From contig NZ_JABRVS010000001.1 of the NCBI RefSeq assembly GCF_013248905.1, positions 558,001 to 622,000 on the forward strand: a stretch of DNA of 64,000 nt, written 5' to 3'. Every line of letters begins with the position of its first letter. The stretch's first letter is position 1. The stretch comes from Shewanella sp. VB17 (GTDB lineage Bacteria; Pseudomonadota; Gammaproteobacteria; Enterobacterales; Shewanellaceae). Below, one piece after another: positions 1-9,734 of the stretch. A program made the position numbers and the translations under genes. Under the pieces are notes generated by a model, which saw nothing but the letters and a program-made list of their open reading frames with translations, was not told the origin of the DNA and searched no databases.

Positions 1-898
1 AAAAGAGTTTGACTCTTGGCATAAAGATGTCCGCTTTTTCAGTATTGAAGATAGTGAAGGTGAACACAGAGGCAGCTTCTATTTTGATCTCTATGCCCGC
101 GAAGGTAAGCGTGGTGGTGCTTGGATGGATGACTGTCGTACGCGCCGGCAAACATCTAATGGTTTGCAATCACCTGTTGCTTATTTAACCTGCAATTTTA
201 ATGCACCACTTGAAGGGCAACCTGCACTTTTTACTCATGATGAAGTGACTACTTTATTCCATGAATTTGGCCACGGTATCCATCATATGTTGACTAAAAT
301 CGATGTTGCTGGTGTATCGGGTATCAATGGCGTGCCTTGGGATGCTGTCGAACTGCCAAGTCAGTTTATGGAAAACTGGTGTTATGAAGAGGAAGCTTTA
401 GCTGAGATATCGGGTCACTATAAAACAGGTGAGCCCTTACCTAAAGTCATGTTAGATAAGATGCTTGCGGCGAAGAATTTTCAATCGGGAATGGGTATGC
501 TTCGCCAATTAGAATTTTCTTTATTTGATTTTAGAATGCATTTGGAATATACCCCTAAGCAAGACGACTATATTCAACGTAAACTTGATGAAGTTCGTCG
601 TCAGGTCGCTGTAATACAACCTGCAGATTTTAACCGTTTTCAACACAGTTTCGCTCATATTTTCGCTGGAGGTTATGCGGCAGGTTATTATAGTTACAAG
701 TGGGCTGAAGTCCTGTCTGCCGACGCCTTTTCACGCTTTGAAGAGGAGGGGATATTTAACTCAAATACTGGTAGTAGCTTCCTTGAAAATATATTGCAGA
801 TGGGCGGCAGTGAAGAGCCTATGGCGTTGTTTAAACGTTTTCGTGGCCGTGAGCCTCGCATCGATGCATTACTCCGTCATTCTGGTATTAATGGCTAA
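1..898 (+). CDS. prlC: Oligopeptidase A, C-terminal part (5' end outside window)
   Basis: The frame is open from base 2, so the gene is cut by the window edge and only about the last 298 residues are seen. This is an M3-family zinc metallopeptidase of the cytosol that degrades oligopeptides and cleaved signal peptides. The zinc motif HEFGH is visible (bases about 260-275), followed by the conserved region with SQFMENWCYE and the C-terminal AGGYAAGYYSYKWAEVLSAD block, which is typical of PrlC/Dcp enzymes. In many gammaproteobacteria prlC neighbours rsmJ and rlmJ; here about 15 kb separates them. Family assignment is firm; PrlC rather than Dcp is inferred from the neighbourhood. Confidence 0.93.
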   Translation, partial: KEFDSWHKDVRFFSIEDSEGEHRGSFYFDLYAREGKRGGAWMDDCRTRRQTSNGLQSPVAYLTCNFNAPLEGQPALFTHDEVTTLFHEFGHGIHHMLTKIDVAGVSGINGVPWDAVELPSQFMENWCYEEEALAEISGHYKTGEPLPKVMLDKMLAAKNFQSGMGMLRQLEFSLFDFRMHLEYTPKQDDYIQRKLDEVRRQVAVIQPADFNRFQHSFAHIFAGGYAAGYYSYKWAEVLSADAFSRFEEEGIFNSNTGSSFLENILQMGGSEEPMALFKRFRGREPRIDALLRHSGING

Positions 899-926
899 CT
901 TTCTGTAACCTGACTTAGTAATATAA

Positions 927-962
927 AATCATATCAATCGACTAAGGTCGATTGATATGATT
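927..962. terminator. Perfect 16-bp inverted repeat after prlC
   Basis: Two perfectly complementary 16-base arms (927-942 and 947-962) are separated by a 4-base loop, beginning 28 bases after the prlC stop. There is no clear T-run on the + strand. It may be a transcription stop or RNA-stabilising hairpin for prlC, or a protein-binding palindrome. Confidence 0.5.
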
Positions 963-1732
963 GAAGTTAATTATTTACAAACGTTTGACCGAACTAAGTA
1001 TTATGTTCAACATTTTCAAATTGATAAAATCTATTTTCCCCATAATAGTCGTTTACGCCAGCCATTCACGTTAGCTGGGCCATTTTTTTTAATGATTGCA
1101 TTACGTATTATTCGGCCGAAGAATGTACGGCTCTTAGGGGCTAATGACTACATACGTGTAATTTGGTGTCAAAATTTCAAACGTTGGTAAATTTAAAACA
1201 GGTAGTATTTTAGGCGAACGGTGCACTTGTAATTTGTATTTATTTTTAGTCGGCAAGTTCGAAAAGTGAACGTTTCAGGTTAAGTTATATAATATAATAC
1301 AAAATAATCATTGACGAATAATACCGGATCGAAAATTTTAGTGGATGCTAAAATTAACATTACAAAACCATAAAAAAATTATTAATTGGCCCTTCATCTT
1401 CCTCAAGTGTCACTGCCAGTGACACATTAGTAATAGGACCTACACCTAGATATTACCCGTAAGCTTTGTTGTACTAAAGCGGATTGATAGTTCATCATAA
1501 GTTGAGCTATTGGTATCTGTATTATTGAAATAAGTCAAATGTTGAAAAGCAAACCAATCACCATATTTCCATTATTCAGCTGTTTAAAAGCTTAATATGG
1601 TTAGTGTTTCAGATGGGGTTAAATCGAAATTATCACCGTGTAAAGCAGCCATGCTAATATCCCACCATTGAATAATATCATCTGAAATTGCTGGGTGACT
1701 AATTAGCAATGTTAACGAAATCTATCTTCTAA
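963..1732. other. Intergenic region with no convincing gene
   Basis: A 77-codon ORF begins within the hairpin (957-1190) but has no ribosome binding site and no recognisable domain. The only clear structure is a 19-bp perfect palindrome, GTGTCACTGCCAGTGACAC, at 1407-1425, which looks like an operator with no obvious gene to serve. The rest is AT-rich. Confidence 0.4.
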
Positions 1733-2500
1733 TCAATTTTTATATTTATTTAAAATTTCTTGATATGTACCATTTTCAATTATTTCATTTAAACCTAGGT
1801 TAAATTTATCACGAATTTTTCTATTTATTGTTTTTAGATTTCTTATCGATGGAGTAAATAATGGATAGAAAATTAAGGGCGATTTCATATCTTCTTCCGA
1901 TAACTTTCCCTGTTTGTAAGCAAGCTGGCGCCAATACATGAAAATACGTTGATCACTAATCACAGCATCTACCCTACCCGCATAAAGCTGCCTTACTTGT
2001 AGATGTTGATGCGCATGCTCTCTGTATTCAGGATTATTACGTATAGCTGAAAAAAAATCTTTTCCTAAGTATTTATGTGCATTTTGAAAAGCAATAATTT
2101 TCAATGTCGATAAATTTTCTAACGCGACTATAGCTAATTTTTTATTTTTAAAGGCGATGACAACATTTTTCATACTGATAATATCTTTGCTGGTATACAT
2201 AGTCTTACCGATCTCTTTACTTATATCATAACTGCCATTTTCTACTATTCCATCTGAAGTATTGTTCTTTATAAAGTGAAATAAACGGGCAGTAGGGACA
2301 TATTGAAAATTAACAGTATGATCAACAGCCTCAAAAGCACTTCTAACTATGTCAATTTCTATGCCATTATCATCTGATGAAATGACATAAGGGGGAAGTG
2401 ATGATCCTATTGTGATATTTAGTTCATTAGCCGTTATCGTGCTAAAAAATAATGATAAAAACGTCAAAGATAAAAAAAATTCAATGTGTAAAAACGACAT
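1733..2500 (-). CDS. Periplasmic solute-binding protein, family 3-like
   Basis: The protein resembles the extracellular solute-binding family 3 used by amino-acid ABC importers and by orphan sensory proteins. From the Met at 2500 it has a hydrophobic signal peptide (MSFLHIEFFLSLTFLSLFFS) ahead of the mature domain. Visible features are the early strand LNITIGSSLPPYV, the central IVENGSYDISKEIGKTMYTS region, and the C-terminal NLGLNEIIENGTYQEILNKY helix common in these proteins. A longer reading frame reaches 2545, but the signal peptide favours 2500. No permease or ATPase genes are adjacent, so it may be an orphan. Substrate unknown. Confidence 0.7.
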   Translation of the reverse strand: MSFLHIEFFLSLTFLSLFFSTITANELNITIGSSLPPYVISSDDNGIEIDIVRSAFEAVDHTVNFQYVPTARLFHFIKNNTSDGIVENGSYDISKEIGKTMYTSKDIISMKNVVIAFKNKKLAIVALENLSTLKIIAFQNAHKYLGKDFFSAIRNNPEYREHAHQHLQVRQLYAGRVDAVISDQRIFMYWRQLAYKQGKLSEEDMKSPLIFYPLFTPSIRNLKTINRKIRDKFNLGLNEIIENGTYQEILNKYKN

Positions 2501-2882
2501 AATATTACAATATCCAATATCCAATATGTCTATTAGTATAGACACTATTGATAGTTGTCTCTTGATTAGTTCTCATAAGGATTTTTAATGTCAAGGTAAC
2601 TGAATTTATAAGTGATATAATAGCAGAGCGCCTACATGATGAGAGCTGAAGTTATCCTACTTTTCAATTTAAAAATCATCAGATATGGTTTAGCGTAGTT
2701 AAAGGCTAAATTTAGCCTCTAGAATTTTTTGCTTAAACCTATGACATCTACTTTGTGTAGAGCCGGAAATAGCACTTATTTTATTCTATATAATACTAAT
2801 AGCCTATTTATTAAAAAATATTTGAAATTTATATACTTGTAGTCTAAACCATATTGATGTCACATAAATATGGATGCTCTAT
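2501..2882. promoter_or_regulatory. Divergent intergenic region
   Basis: This AT-rich stretch lies between the minus-strand solute-binding protein and the plus-strand porin-like gene and should hold both promoters. A GGA about 8 bases before the ATG at 2883 is a weak ribosome binding site. I see no clear operator or RNA gene. Confidence 0.35.
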
Positions 2883-4085
2883 ATGAAGATAAATATAATA
2901 TTGTTAAGCGTTTTTTTTACTTTTTTTACTCATAATACGATAGCAATAGAAACATCACTTAGGGGATTTGGTAGCATTATTGGAACTTCACTCCTCAGCG
3001 ATGAAGGGTATTGGGTAAAGCATCCAAGTGGCGCAGGATTGTACGATGATGATGTAGGTTTTGATTTAACAGAAGAAACATTAATTGGTCTTCAAGGAAG
3101 TTTTAATTTTGACGATAAACTATCTGTAACAGCTCAGGTTATATCTAGAGGTCAAGATGATTGGGAGCCTAATATAGAGCAATTCTATGTAAGCTACGAT
3201 TTAACAAGTGCTTTAAATTTTAAAGTCGGTAAGATTAAAAACCCTGTATATTTATTTTCCGATTCTATGGATATTCATTATTCATTTGGTTGGGTGAGAA
3301 CACCTGGAGCAGCTTACTCTCTTTCAGCTAATTTTATTGAAGGTCTTTCAGCTATGTATCAAACTTCATTTGGTGATATATCCAACAATACCCTTATTTT
3401 TTATGGGCGCTCACATAAAAAAAATGATCCATTTTTAACAGAGTTATTTGGCAACCGTGGTTTAGTCGATATAGGATTAACTACTGCATTTACCACAGGG
3501 GAAGTGAAAGATGAGAGTAAAGACTTCTTTGATCCTGAACGTTGGTACACGATAAGTGATGTAGAAACTGACATACAAGATTCCTATGGTATTAGCTCTG
3601 AATTTTATTGGGAAGATTTGACTTTGCATTTAGCTTTTATGGAAGCTGGAGGTGAAGTAGATACCTTAACGTATGAAACAGGTACAAAATCAATACAGAA
3701 GCAAACTTCAAGAGATTTCTATGATGCGGCTATTAATTATGACGATGGTAATTGGGTCGCTATTGTCGAGTGGAATCGTTACGTTGACGTTTATTCATCG
3801 TGGTATGCTACTATCGGGATGAACTTTGGTGACTGGAGAGTATTGTTAACTCAAGGAAGTTTTAATGGTGAAGTCACCCCTCCAGGTGGTGGGACTGCTT
3901 TTCCTAAACAAGAAATTAGCGACACCACAACTTTATCACTTCGCTATGATTATACTTCGGGGATAGCCTTTAAAGCAGAATTAAATTATTTTACCAATGA
4001 AGGCTCCTTAGTTGTTAAAGATAGAGATGGAGATGGCGAAATAGAATCTACAGTACTATCTTTTGCCGTTGACTTTGTATTTTGA
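2883..4085 (+). CDS. Outer-membrane beta-barrel (porin-like) protein
   Basis: About 400 residues. A signal peptide (MKINIILLSVFFTFFTHNTIA) precedes a mature chain rich in alternating polar/aromatic strands. The chain ends in phenylalanine (LSFAVDFVF), the hallmark of BAM-assembled outer-membrane proteins. Motifs such as FYVSYDLTSALNFKVGKIKNPVYLFSDSMD are like porins and short-chain phosphate/alkane-type barrels. The frame begins at 2874, but the Met at 2883 fits the GGA upstream and the signal peptide better. The substrate cannot be told from sequence; a structural or porin role is inferred. Confidence 0.72.
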   Translation: MKINIILLSVFFTFFTHNTIAIETSLRGFGSIIGTSLLSDEGYWVKHPSGAGLYDDDVGFDLTEETLIGLQGSFNFDDKLSVTAQVISRGQDDWEPNIEQFYVSYDLTSALNFKVGKIKNPVYLFSDSMDIHYSFGWVRTPGAAYSLSANFIEGLSAMYQTSFGDISNNTLIFYGRSHKKNDPFLTELFGNRGLVDIGLTTAFTTGEVKDESKDFFDPERWYTISDVETDIQDSYGISSEFYWEDLTLHLAFMEAGGEVDTLTYETGTKSIQKQTSRDFYDAAINYDDGNWVAIVEWNRYVDVYSSWYATIGMNFGDWRVLLTQGSFNGEVTPPGGGTAFPKQEISDTTTLSLRYDYTSGIAFKAELNYFTNEGSLVVKDRDGDGEIESTVLSFAVDFVF

Positions 4086-4718
4086 TAGAATAAAAAACGT
4101 ACATTGATATTGGTTGTATATATTTGTGTATTTGTGTATTTGTGTAATTTAAATTTATGCTGCAATAATGTTGTTGAGGTTGGTTAAGTTAAAGGGTGTT
4201 TAATGTAATCTAGTGGTCTATGCCGCAAGCAGAGATTGAACTGCTATAAATTGAGGAGATGGATTTCCTCAGATACAATTAGGCCGTTAAAGAATAAAAT
4301 TGTTCCCATTGTGTCATCATTTCAGTGGTGTTAATTTGACCAGTTTAATTATTTACGAAAGTTCAACACTTGCTAGTGTTCATTCTACCCTTTTCCAATG
4401 TTTCCAATGTTTCCAATCGAGACATTGATTTATTTTCCTTTCCTTTCCTTTCCTTTCACTTCATCTTGATGAACGCTCGATTAAAGAGTATTCTAATTTT
4501 AACTGTTCTAAGCGACGAGCAAGAGCTAGTCACGCTATTCCTACAATTAAGATTTTCATTTACGGTATTTATACTCATAAAATAAAAGTCTCACACAGCA
4601 CTACATATACCTAAGTCAGTCCAAGATACGCTTAGTAATAGGTTATTCTTGTTATCTAATATAGCCTCTGTTAGCCTCAGGTGTTAGCTAATACAAGGAG
4701 TATAAAAAGGAGTAAATA
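4086..4718. other. Intergenic region with simple repeats and an IS6 remnant
   Basis: It holds tandem TTTGTGTA units near 4120-4145, a fossil of an IS6-type transposase gene (4241-4341, listed separately), and short tandem repeats TTTCCAATG (about 4390-4420) and TTTCC (about 4434-4460). A 71-codon ORF across these repeats (4370-4585) is low-complexity and not credible. Confidence 0.45.
4241..4341 (-). pseudogene. Fossil 3' end of an IS6-family transposase gene
   Basis: On the minus strand 4341-4279 reads GQINTTEMMTQWEQFYSLTA and then stop. The intact-length copy at 52.4 kb ends GQMDTTANMIPWEQFYSLAD and then stop. The flanking non-coding end is also alike at DNA level (4241-4278 against the start of the other copy). 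Only about 100 bases remain; the rest of the element is gone. It shows that related IS6 elements have been active in this chromosome before. Confidence 0.75.
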
Positions 4719-5249
4719 ATGAACCTATATTTTAGGCTGTTTTGGCTGTTTATTTGGCGAGTAAGGTATTGTCAATCTATTGGTTTTTTAGGGACGAGTC
4801 GTATCGACTATCGTGCTTTACCTTTTGACTGTGATATTAACTTGCATGTGACTAATTCTCGCTATCCTGCATTTATGGATTTGGCTCGAACCTATATGTT
4901 GGCTGAAATGGGGTTCCTCAAACGCTTCATTAAGCTTAAGTGGATGCCGATTGTTAATGCTGCGGAGTTTACTTATATTAAGGATATTAAGCCCTTTACT
5001 AAGTTTGATATTGAAACAAAGTTAGTTGGATGGGATGAGAAGTATTTTTATATTGAGCAAAGGTTCATAAGTAAACATACATTGCATTGTATCGTCCATG
5101 TGAGGGGAGTCTTTGTGTGTAAGGGTAAGCAAGTGCCAATTGATATGATGGTAAAAGAGGTCGGTTTCAAAGGTCCTGTGCCTGAGCTTCCTCCAGAAGT
5201 GGTGAAGTGGAAGCAGTTTTTACAGTTAAAAAAAGAAGTCAATACATGA
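4719..5249 (+). CDS. Hotdog-fold acyl-CoA thioesterase-like protein
   Basis: 176 residues with a hydrophobic N-terminus (FRLFWLFIWRVRY) and then a 4HBT/hotdog signature, DCDINLHVTNSRYPAFMDLAR. There the Asp, Asn-x-His and Asn-x-x-Tyr positions match the 4-hydroxybenzoyl-CoA thioesterase / THEM6-like group. It is preceded by AGGAG in good position. It probably hydrolyses an acyl-CoA or acyl-ACP at the inner membrane face; the substrate is unknown. The gene stands alone and converges on the GST gene. Confidence 0.75.
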   Translation: MNLYFRLFWLFIWRVRYCQSIGFLGTSRIDYRALPFDCDINLHVTNSRYPAFMDLARTYMLAEMGFLKRFIKLKWMPIVNAAEFTYIKDIKPFTKFDIETKLVGWDEKYFYIEQRFISKHTLHCIVHVRGVFVCKGKQVPIDMMVKEVGFKGPVPELPPEVVKWKQFLQLKKEVNT

Positions 5250-5285
5250 ATTTATTGTAATTTTGGAGTTTTGTGGCATTATTTA

Positions 5286-5939
5286 TTAAGGGATTGGCCT
5301 ACGGCCAATTAAGACTTCAGTGCTTGCGAACTCTATCTCCTCTTTAACTTGTAAATAAGCTCCTCTTAATTGAGCTTGATCCCAGTAACGACTTAGATTG
5401 TCGTACTTAAAAAGTTGAAAATGATGTTGACCATAACAGAGGCAAGGAATAAGAGAGCAATCTGCTAAGGTTAAGCTGTCTCCGCATAACCAGTGATTAC
5501 TTTCAAGAATATCATCGAGATATTGTAAAAAATGATGAATATGTTTTTCCAGCCGTTTAAGTTCTATGTGATTAATATCATCAAGATTAAATTGTTGGTT
5601 TTCAAACTGGAACAGTACATTGTTCAATTCTAGATCGATGAGCCTATCTTGAAGGCGGGTATTGATGGAGGTTGATTTTCTAGGCGGGATTAACCGAGTT
5701 CCTTGTTTGGGGAATTCATTATCAATGTATTCAATTATGATACTGGATTCTGGGATCATCCCTCTTTTTTTATGCTTGAGTAATGGCACTTTTCCTGAAG
5801 GGTAGAGATTGCAAAAATGTTGTCTGGATAATGGATCAGAAAGTTCTATGATCCTAGGATAGAAATTGGCCTGTTTTTCATAGAGGGCCAAAAGTACTTT
5901 TTGTGAGTAGCGAGAAAGTGGATGATAAAATAGCTCCAT
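5286..5939 (-). CDS. Glutathione S-transferase family protein
   Basis: 217 residues from the ATG at 5939, which has AAGGA about 9 bases upstream. The N-terminal thioredoxin-like domain begins MELFYHPLSRYSQKVLLALYEK, with the Ser/Tyr region used for glutathione activation. It continues with VPLLKHKKRGMIPESSIIIEYID, the conserved cis-Pro and E-S glutathione-binding pair. The C-terminal helical domain contains LCGDSLTLADCSLIPCL, the usual GST N-capping motif. A detoxification or stress role is inferred. It lies about 120 bases downstream of the LysR gene on the same strand and may be its target. Confidence 0.85.
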   Translation of the reverse strand: MELFYHPLSRYSQKVLLALYEKQANFYPRIIELSDPLSRQHFCNLYPSGKVPLLKHKKRGMIPESSIIIEYIDNEFPKQGTRLIPPRKSTSINTRLQDRLIDLELNNVLFQFENQQFNLDDINHIELKRLEKHIHHFLQYLDDILESNHWLCGDSLTLADCSLIPCLCYGQHHFQLFKYDNLSRYWDQAQLRGAYLQVKEEIEFASTEVLIGRRPIP

Positions 5940-6062
5940 TACCAATTTCCTTAGCTGATATTTGTAGGGCGATTACCAAATAAATTGTTGTCACCATAAT
6001 GTTAGCTTATTATTTTGGCTTTAGTTTTACTGTAATAAATTCATGCTGTTAGATCGTTGGTT

Positions 6063-6953
6063 TCATCCCATTTTATATTGAATGAAATCTAAAAAGGCTT
6101 TTACTCTAGGTGGGATCACATTATTGAACGGATGCATAGCATAAATACCTGTTTCATTGAGGTGATAATCCGGCAGAATATGTGTTAGTTCCTTTTTGGC
6201 TATTCCTGCAGCGACCAGGTAGCTAGGAAGTATCGCTATACCGACTCCCTGCTTGACCATCTGCGCTATACCGTGTCTGCTGTTACAGCAAATAAAGGGA
6301 GGTACTTTTATGGTAAACTTGTCTCCATAACTATTTTTTAATAAGAATGATTGAGGCAAGTAGCTATCAGTATGCAGCAACCATTGATGGCTGAGTAGCA
6401 TGTCTGGATGCAAAGGTGCACCATGTTGTTTTACATATTCAGGGCTGGCGACCATGTACTCATCGAACTGTCCTAATTTAATAAAAATTGAATCGGTTGG
6501 TTGTCGTGCTTCGCTTTGAATGGCGATATCAATGCTATTTTCCAATCTATTTATTCGTCTATCATCCAATTGTATGCCTATTTGTATTTTTGGGAATTTT
6601 TGGTGAAACTCACCGATATAAGGAGTGATAAACTGTTCTCCAAAACAGATCGGAGTGAAAAGTGTAATGCGTCCTCGGAGTTCTTTACTTTGTGGTCTAG
6701 TGGTTTCTTCTGCTTGTTTGGCTAGTAATAATAGCTCAGCGCAATGGTGGTAAAGTTGCTGGCCATCTTCGGTCAGATCCATCTTACGTGTGGTTCGTTT
6801 TAAAAGCTGAGCATCACATCTCAACTCTAATTTTTTAAGGTGTTGACTCACCATTGAACGGCTTATGCCTAATTGGTCTGCGGCTGCCGTCAATGAGCCT
6901 TGTTCGACAACATTGGCAAATACTAACATTCGATAGAGTTGAGCTGAATCCAT
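6063..6953 (-). CDS. LysR-family transcriptional regulator
   Basis: 296 residues. The N-terminal winged helix-turn-helix (FANVVEQGSLTAAADQLGISRSMVSQHLKKLE) is characteristic. The effector domain contains GRITLFTPICFGEQFITPYIGEFHQKFPKIQIGIQLDDRRI, and is close to the CrgA/DmlR-like subgroup whose N-terminus often begins MDSAQLYRMLVFANVVE. It precedes the GST gene on the same strand and is divergent from the ammonia-lyase gene. It may regulate either, but no binding site could be identified with confidence. Confidence 0.9.
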   Translation of the reverse strand: MDSAQLYRMLVFANVVEQGSLTAAADQLGISRSMVSQHLKKLELRCDAQLLKRTTRKMDLTEDGQQLYHHCAELLLLAKQAEETTRPQSKELRGRITLFTPICFGEQFITPYIGEFHQKFPKIQIGIQLDDRRINRLENSIDIAIQSEARQPTDSIFIKLGQFDEYMVASPEYVKQHGAPLHPDMLLSHQWLLHTDSYLPQSFLLKNSYGDKFTIKVPPFICCNSRHGIAQMVKQGVGIAILPSYLVAAGIAKKELTHILPDYHLNETGIYAMHPFNNVIPPRVKAFLDFIQYKMG

Positions 6954-7647
6954 ATTATTACCTTATCTATAAGCAGGACAGCCAAAGCTTAGTCAGTACA
7001 GGTTTATTTTTTTGTTTAATAAAACGTAGTAAACAAGCTTAAATTATCTTAATTGTTCATTAAAACTAGGAGTTGAACGAATTTTTGTCCAGTATTCAAG
7101 GTAATATTGACTTACTTACATATCATCACTTTTATATTTAAGGTTCTTATAAAAGCTTGCTTTTTGTTTTCGTGCGACATAAATTGCTATACGTAGATAG
7201 ATAGCATGTGATTATTAAAAAATGAGCGATGACTTAAAATAACCTGTCAATCATATTGATGATAATTAACATTATATAAGATGTAAACAATATAAGACGA
7301 AGTAAAGACTGTGAAGTCAATTTTGTTTATTATTATTTTTCATCGTTCAAGATCGTGGCCTGAAAGGTATCTGAAGCGATATTTTTTACATTCTGTGCAT
7401 ATAATTCCCTGTTACTTTCTGGTCTTAAATAATTCGAGCATAGTCGGTACCAAATAGCGGTACACATTCAGGGGAGAATAAGAGAATACTTCCAACATAA
7501 ATTGATCTTGTTCGATGTGATAATTACTGAGGAGAAAAAGTGGCATGATTAAGTCTAAGGTGAGTATAAAACCTGTAGTATTGACGACGAAAAGTAATAT
7601 TGTTTCATGTGGGTCATATCAAAAAAATATATTTGGAGGGTAAAGGA
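6954..7647. promoter_or_regulatory. Long AT-rich leader between lysR and the ammonia-lyase gene
   Basis: Nearly 700 bases with no credible ORF. It should contain the lysR promoter, the promoter of the ammonia-lyase gene and a long 5' leader for the latter. GGAGG at 7635-7639, 8 bases before the ATG at 7648, decides the start of that gene. I see no defined riboswitch or attenuator. Confidence 0.4.
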
Positions 7648-9378
7648 ATGCCAGTAAATAGTATAGAAAATACCGAAAAAAAAATATCAAAATTAAACTC
7701 GAATGATGCAGGTGCTCAGTATCAGCAAGGTATCTATCTTGATGGAGAATCCTTAGCAATAGAGCATTTAGTCGCAGTTGCAGTGGGTAATAAACCAGTT
7801 TATTTATCTAACTGCAGTGTTGTAACTGAAAAAATTCATAAAGCGCATCAATGCTTACAAAACTTTGTTAAAAGTGGTGTACCCATTTATGGCGTCACTA
7901 CAAATTTTGGTGGCTTAGCGCATCAAAGTATTGAACCCGAAGATTGTCAGCAATTACAAAAGAATTTAATAAAGGCATTAAAAACGGGTGCTGGAGATAA
8001 ATTAAAAGTTGCAGATGTCAGGGCGGCAATGGTTGTGCGCGCCAACGCGCTGATGAAAGGAGCATCAGGGATCAGATTAACAGTGATCAATCGACTGGTG
8101 ATTTTTTTAAATGCAGGTATGACGCCAGTAGTTTATGAATTAGGTTCTATTGGTGCCAGTGGCGACTTAGTGCCACTGAGTTACATCGCGGGTGCTATTA
8201 TTGGTTTAGATGACTCTTATCAGGTCGAGTATCAAGGCAACATAATTGATTGCCTTACCGCATTGAAGATATTAAATTTATCCCCATTAACCTTAGAGCC
8301 AAAAGAAGCATTATCGTTAATTAATGGCACTTCAGTGATGGCTGGAATTGCGAGTAATTGTATTCATGAAGGAGAGCTGCTTACTCGTTTATCGCTCTAC
8401 AGCCATGCTTTTTATATTCAGGCACTGACAGGCTCTATCGATCCTTTTCATGAATTTACTAATAAACTAAAACCCCACCCAGGGCAAATGCAAGCTGCAC
8501 GTTATATGAGGCAGTTGTTGGATGGTTCCAGCTTGGTAAAGCAAGGGAATATTAATGTAAAAAAAGTTGATGGGCAGCAATTTTTTGACGATTTAGTTCA
8601 AGACCGTTATTCGATTCGATGCTTACCACAATACCTAAGCCCATGCATTGAAACAATTAAAAGTATCGCCACTAGCTTAAGTATAGAAGTTAATTCAGCG
8701 ACAGATAACCCATTGATTGATGTTGATAATAACACTTTTCACTACACGGGTAATTTTCTAGGTTTGGATATTGCGGTCAATATGGATAGATTACGCCACA
8801 CCATAGGATTGATCTCAAAGCATTTAGATGTGCAAATAGCACTATTGGTCAGTCCCGAATTTAATCGAGGGTTACCCGCGTCTTTGGTTGGTAATCAGAA
8901 TAACTTAAACTTAGGTTTAAAAGGTTTACAATTGTGTGCCAATTCGATCATGCCAATGCTAACCTATTACGGTAATTCGATTAGCGATCGCTTTCCTACC
9001 CATGCTGAACAGTATAATCAAAATATCAACAGTCAAGGTATGGCCGCGTCTGTATTAACCACTAAATCACTGGAATTGTTTAAACAGTATTCGGCAATTG
9101 CTTTGTTGTTTGGTATACAGGCAGTTGAACAACGCTGTATGAAAGAACATGGCAGTTATGATCCAAGAGCTCACCTTTCTAAAGATACCCGTGGTTTATA
9201 TGAATTGATTTATGAAATATTAGCGTTATCTATTAGTGCTGAGAGACCGTTAATCAACAATGATCAAGAACAAGCATTGGACAGCTATATTATGCAATTA
9301 GTTGCGGCATTAAAAAATGATGGTAAAATAATGGCTTATCTTCAATCTCATGCACCGAGTTTAACATCTCAATTTTAG
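7648..9378 (+). CDS. MIO-type aromatic amino acid ammonia-lyase (HAL/PAL/TAL family)
   Basis: 576 residues from the ATG at 7648, chosen because GGAGG lies at the right distance; the frame extends upstream to 7600. The motif GSIGASGDLVPLSYIAG supplies the Ala-Ser-Gly that cyclises to the MIO cofactor. Other conserved elements are YGVTTNFGG, the NPLID segment and QEDHVS-equivalent NSQGMAASVLTT. Family enzymes release ammonia from histidine, phenylalanine or tyrosine, or act as 2,3-aminomutases. The substrate loop reads GGLAHQSI; I cannot assign a substrate from it. No hut genes are nearby, so ordinary histidine catabolism is not supported by context. Confidence 0.85.
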   Translation: MPVNSIENTEKKISKLNSNDAGAQYQQGIYLDGESLAIEHLVAVAVGNKPVYLSNCSVVTEKIHKAHQCLQNFVKSGVPIYGVTTNFGGLAHQSIEPEDCQQLQKNLIKALKTGAGDKLKVADVRAAMVVRANALMKGASGIRLTVINRLVIFLNAGMTPVVYELGSIGASGDLVPLSYIAGAIIGLDDSYQVEYQGNIIDCLTALKILNLSPLTLEPKEALSLINGTSVMAGIASNCIHEGELLTRLSLYSHAFYIQALTGSIDPFHEFTNKLKPHPGQMQAARYMRQLLDGSSLVKQGNINVKKVDGQQFFDDLVQDRYSIRCLPQYLSPCIETIKSIATSLSIEVNSATDNPLIDVDNNTFHYTGNFLGLDIAVNMDRLRHTIGLISKHLDVQIALLVSPEFNRGLPASLVGNQNNLNLGLKGLQLCANSIMPMLTYYGNSISDRFPTHAEQYNQNINSQGMAASVLTTKSLELFKQYSAIALLFGIQAVEQRCMKEHGSYDPRAHLSKDTRGLYELIYEILALSISAERPLINNDQEQALDSYIMQLVAALKNDGKIMAYLQSHAPSLTSQF

Positions 9379-9734
9379 TGGCTAATTAGTTAAGACAAGT
9401 AACCTAGGTTCTCTTACCACTTCATTTTTGCGAGCAGCAGCATGCATGTGGTTAATAGGATCTAGTACGATGATTTGTGTAAGAGAGTGATTAATAACCT
9501 TGCGTTGAATTTAATTAAAAATGGTATTTAAGTGTGTCCGCAGTTTTTTTACACAGTTAGTTTGCACTCGTTGACAAAATTTATATGGCTTCTCCTTGTT
9601 GAGTAGGGCGAGTTATGAGATAAAGGCACGTTCAAATCTTACACAAAAAAATTATGCTGCCCGCGCTTTAAGTTGCAGAGCCTTCTGTCGCTCGTAAGTG
9701 TGCTATTAATCGGCGGCTTTGACTAGGAGTTTTC
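9379..9734. promoter_or_regulatory. Promoter region of the RND efflux operon
   Basis: No ORF of note. AGGAG at about 9725-9729 precedes the ATG at 9735. The region presumably carries the efflux operon promoter; no adjacent TetR-type regulator gene is seen. Confidence 0.35.

Noticed and set aside
957..1190. 77-codon ORF after prlC
   Set aside because: It starts inside a hairpin, lacks a ribosome binding site and has no domain.
4370..4585. 71-codon ORF
   Set aside because: It runs through TTTCC and TTTCCAATG simple repeats; low-complexity translation.
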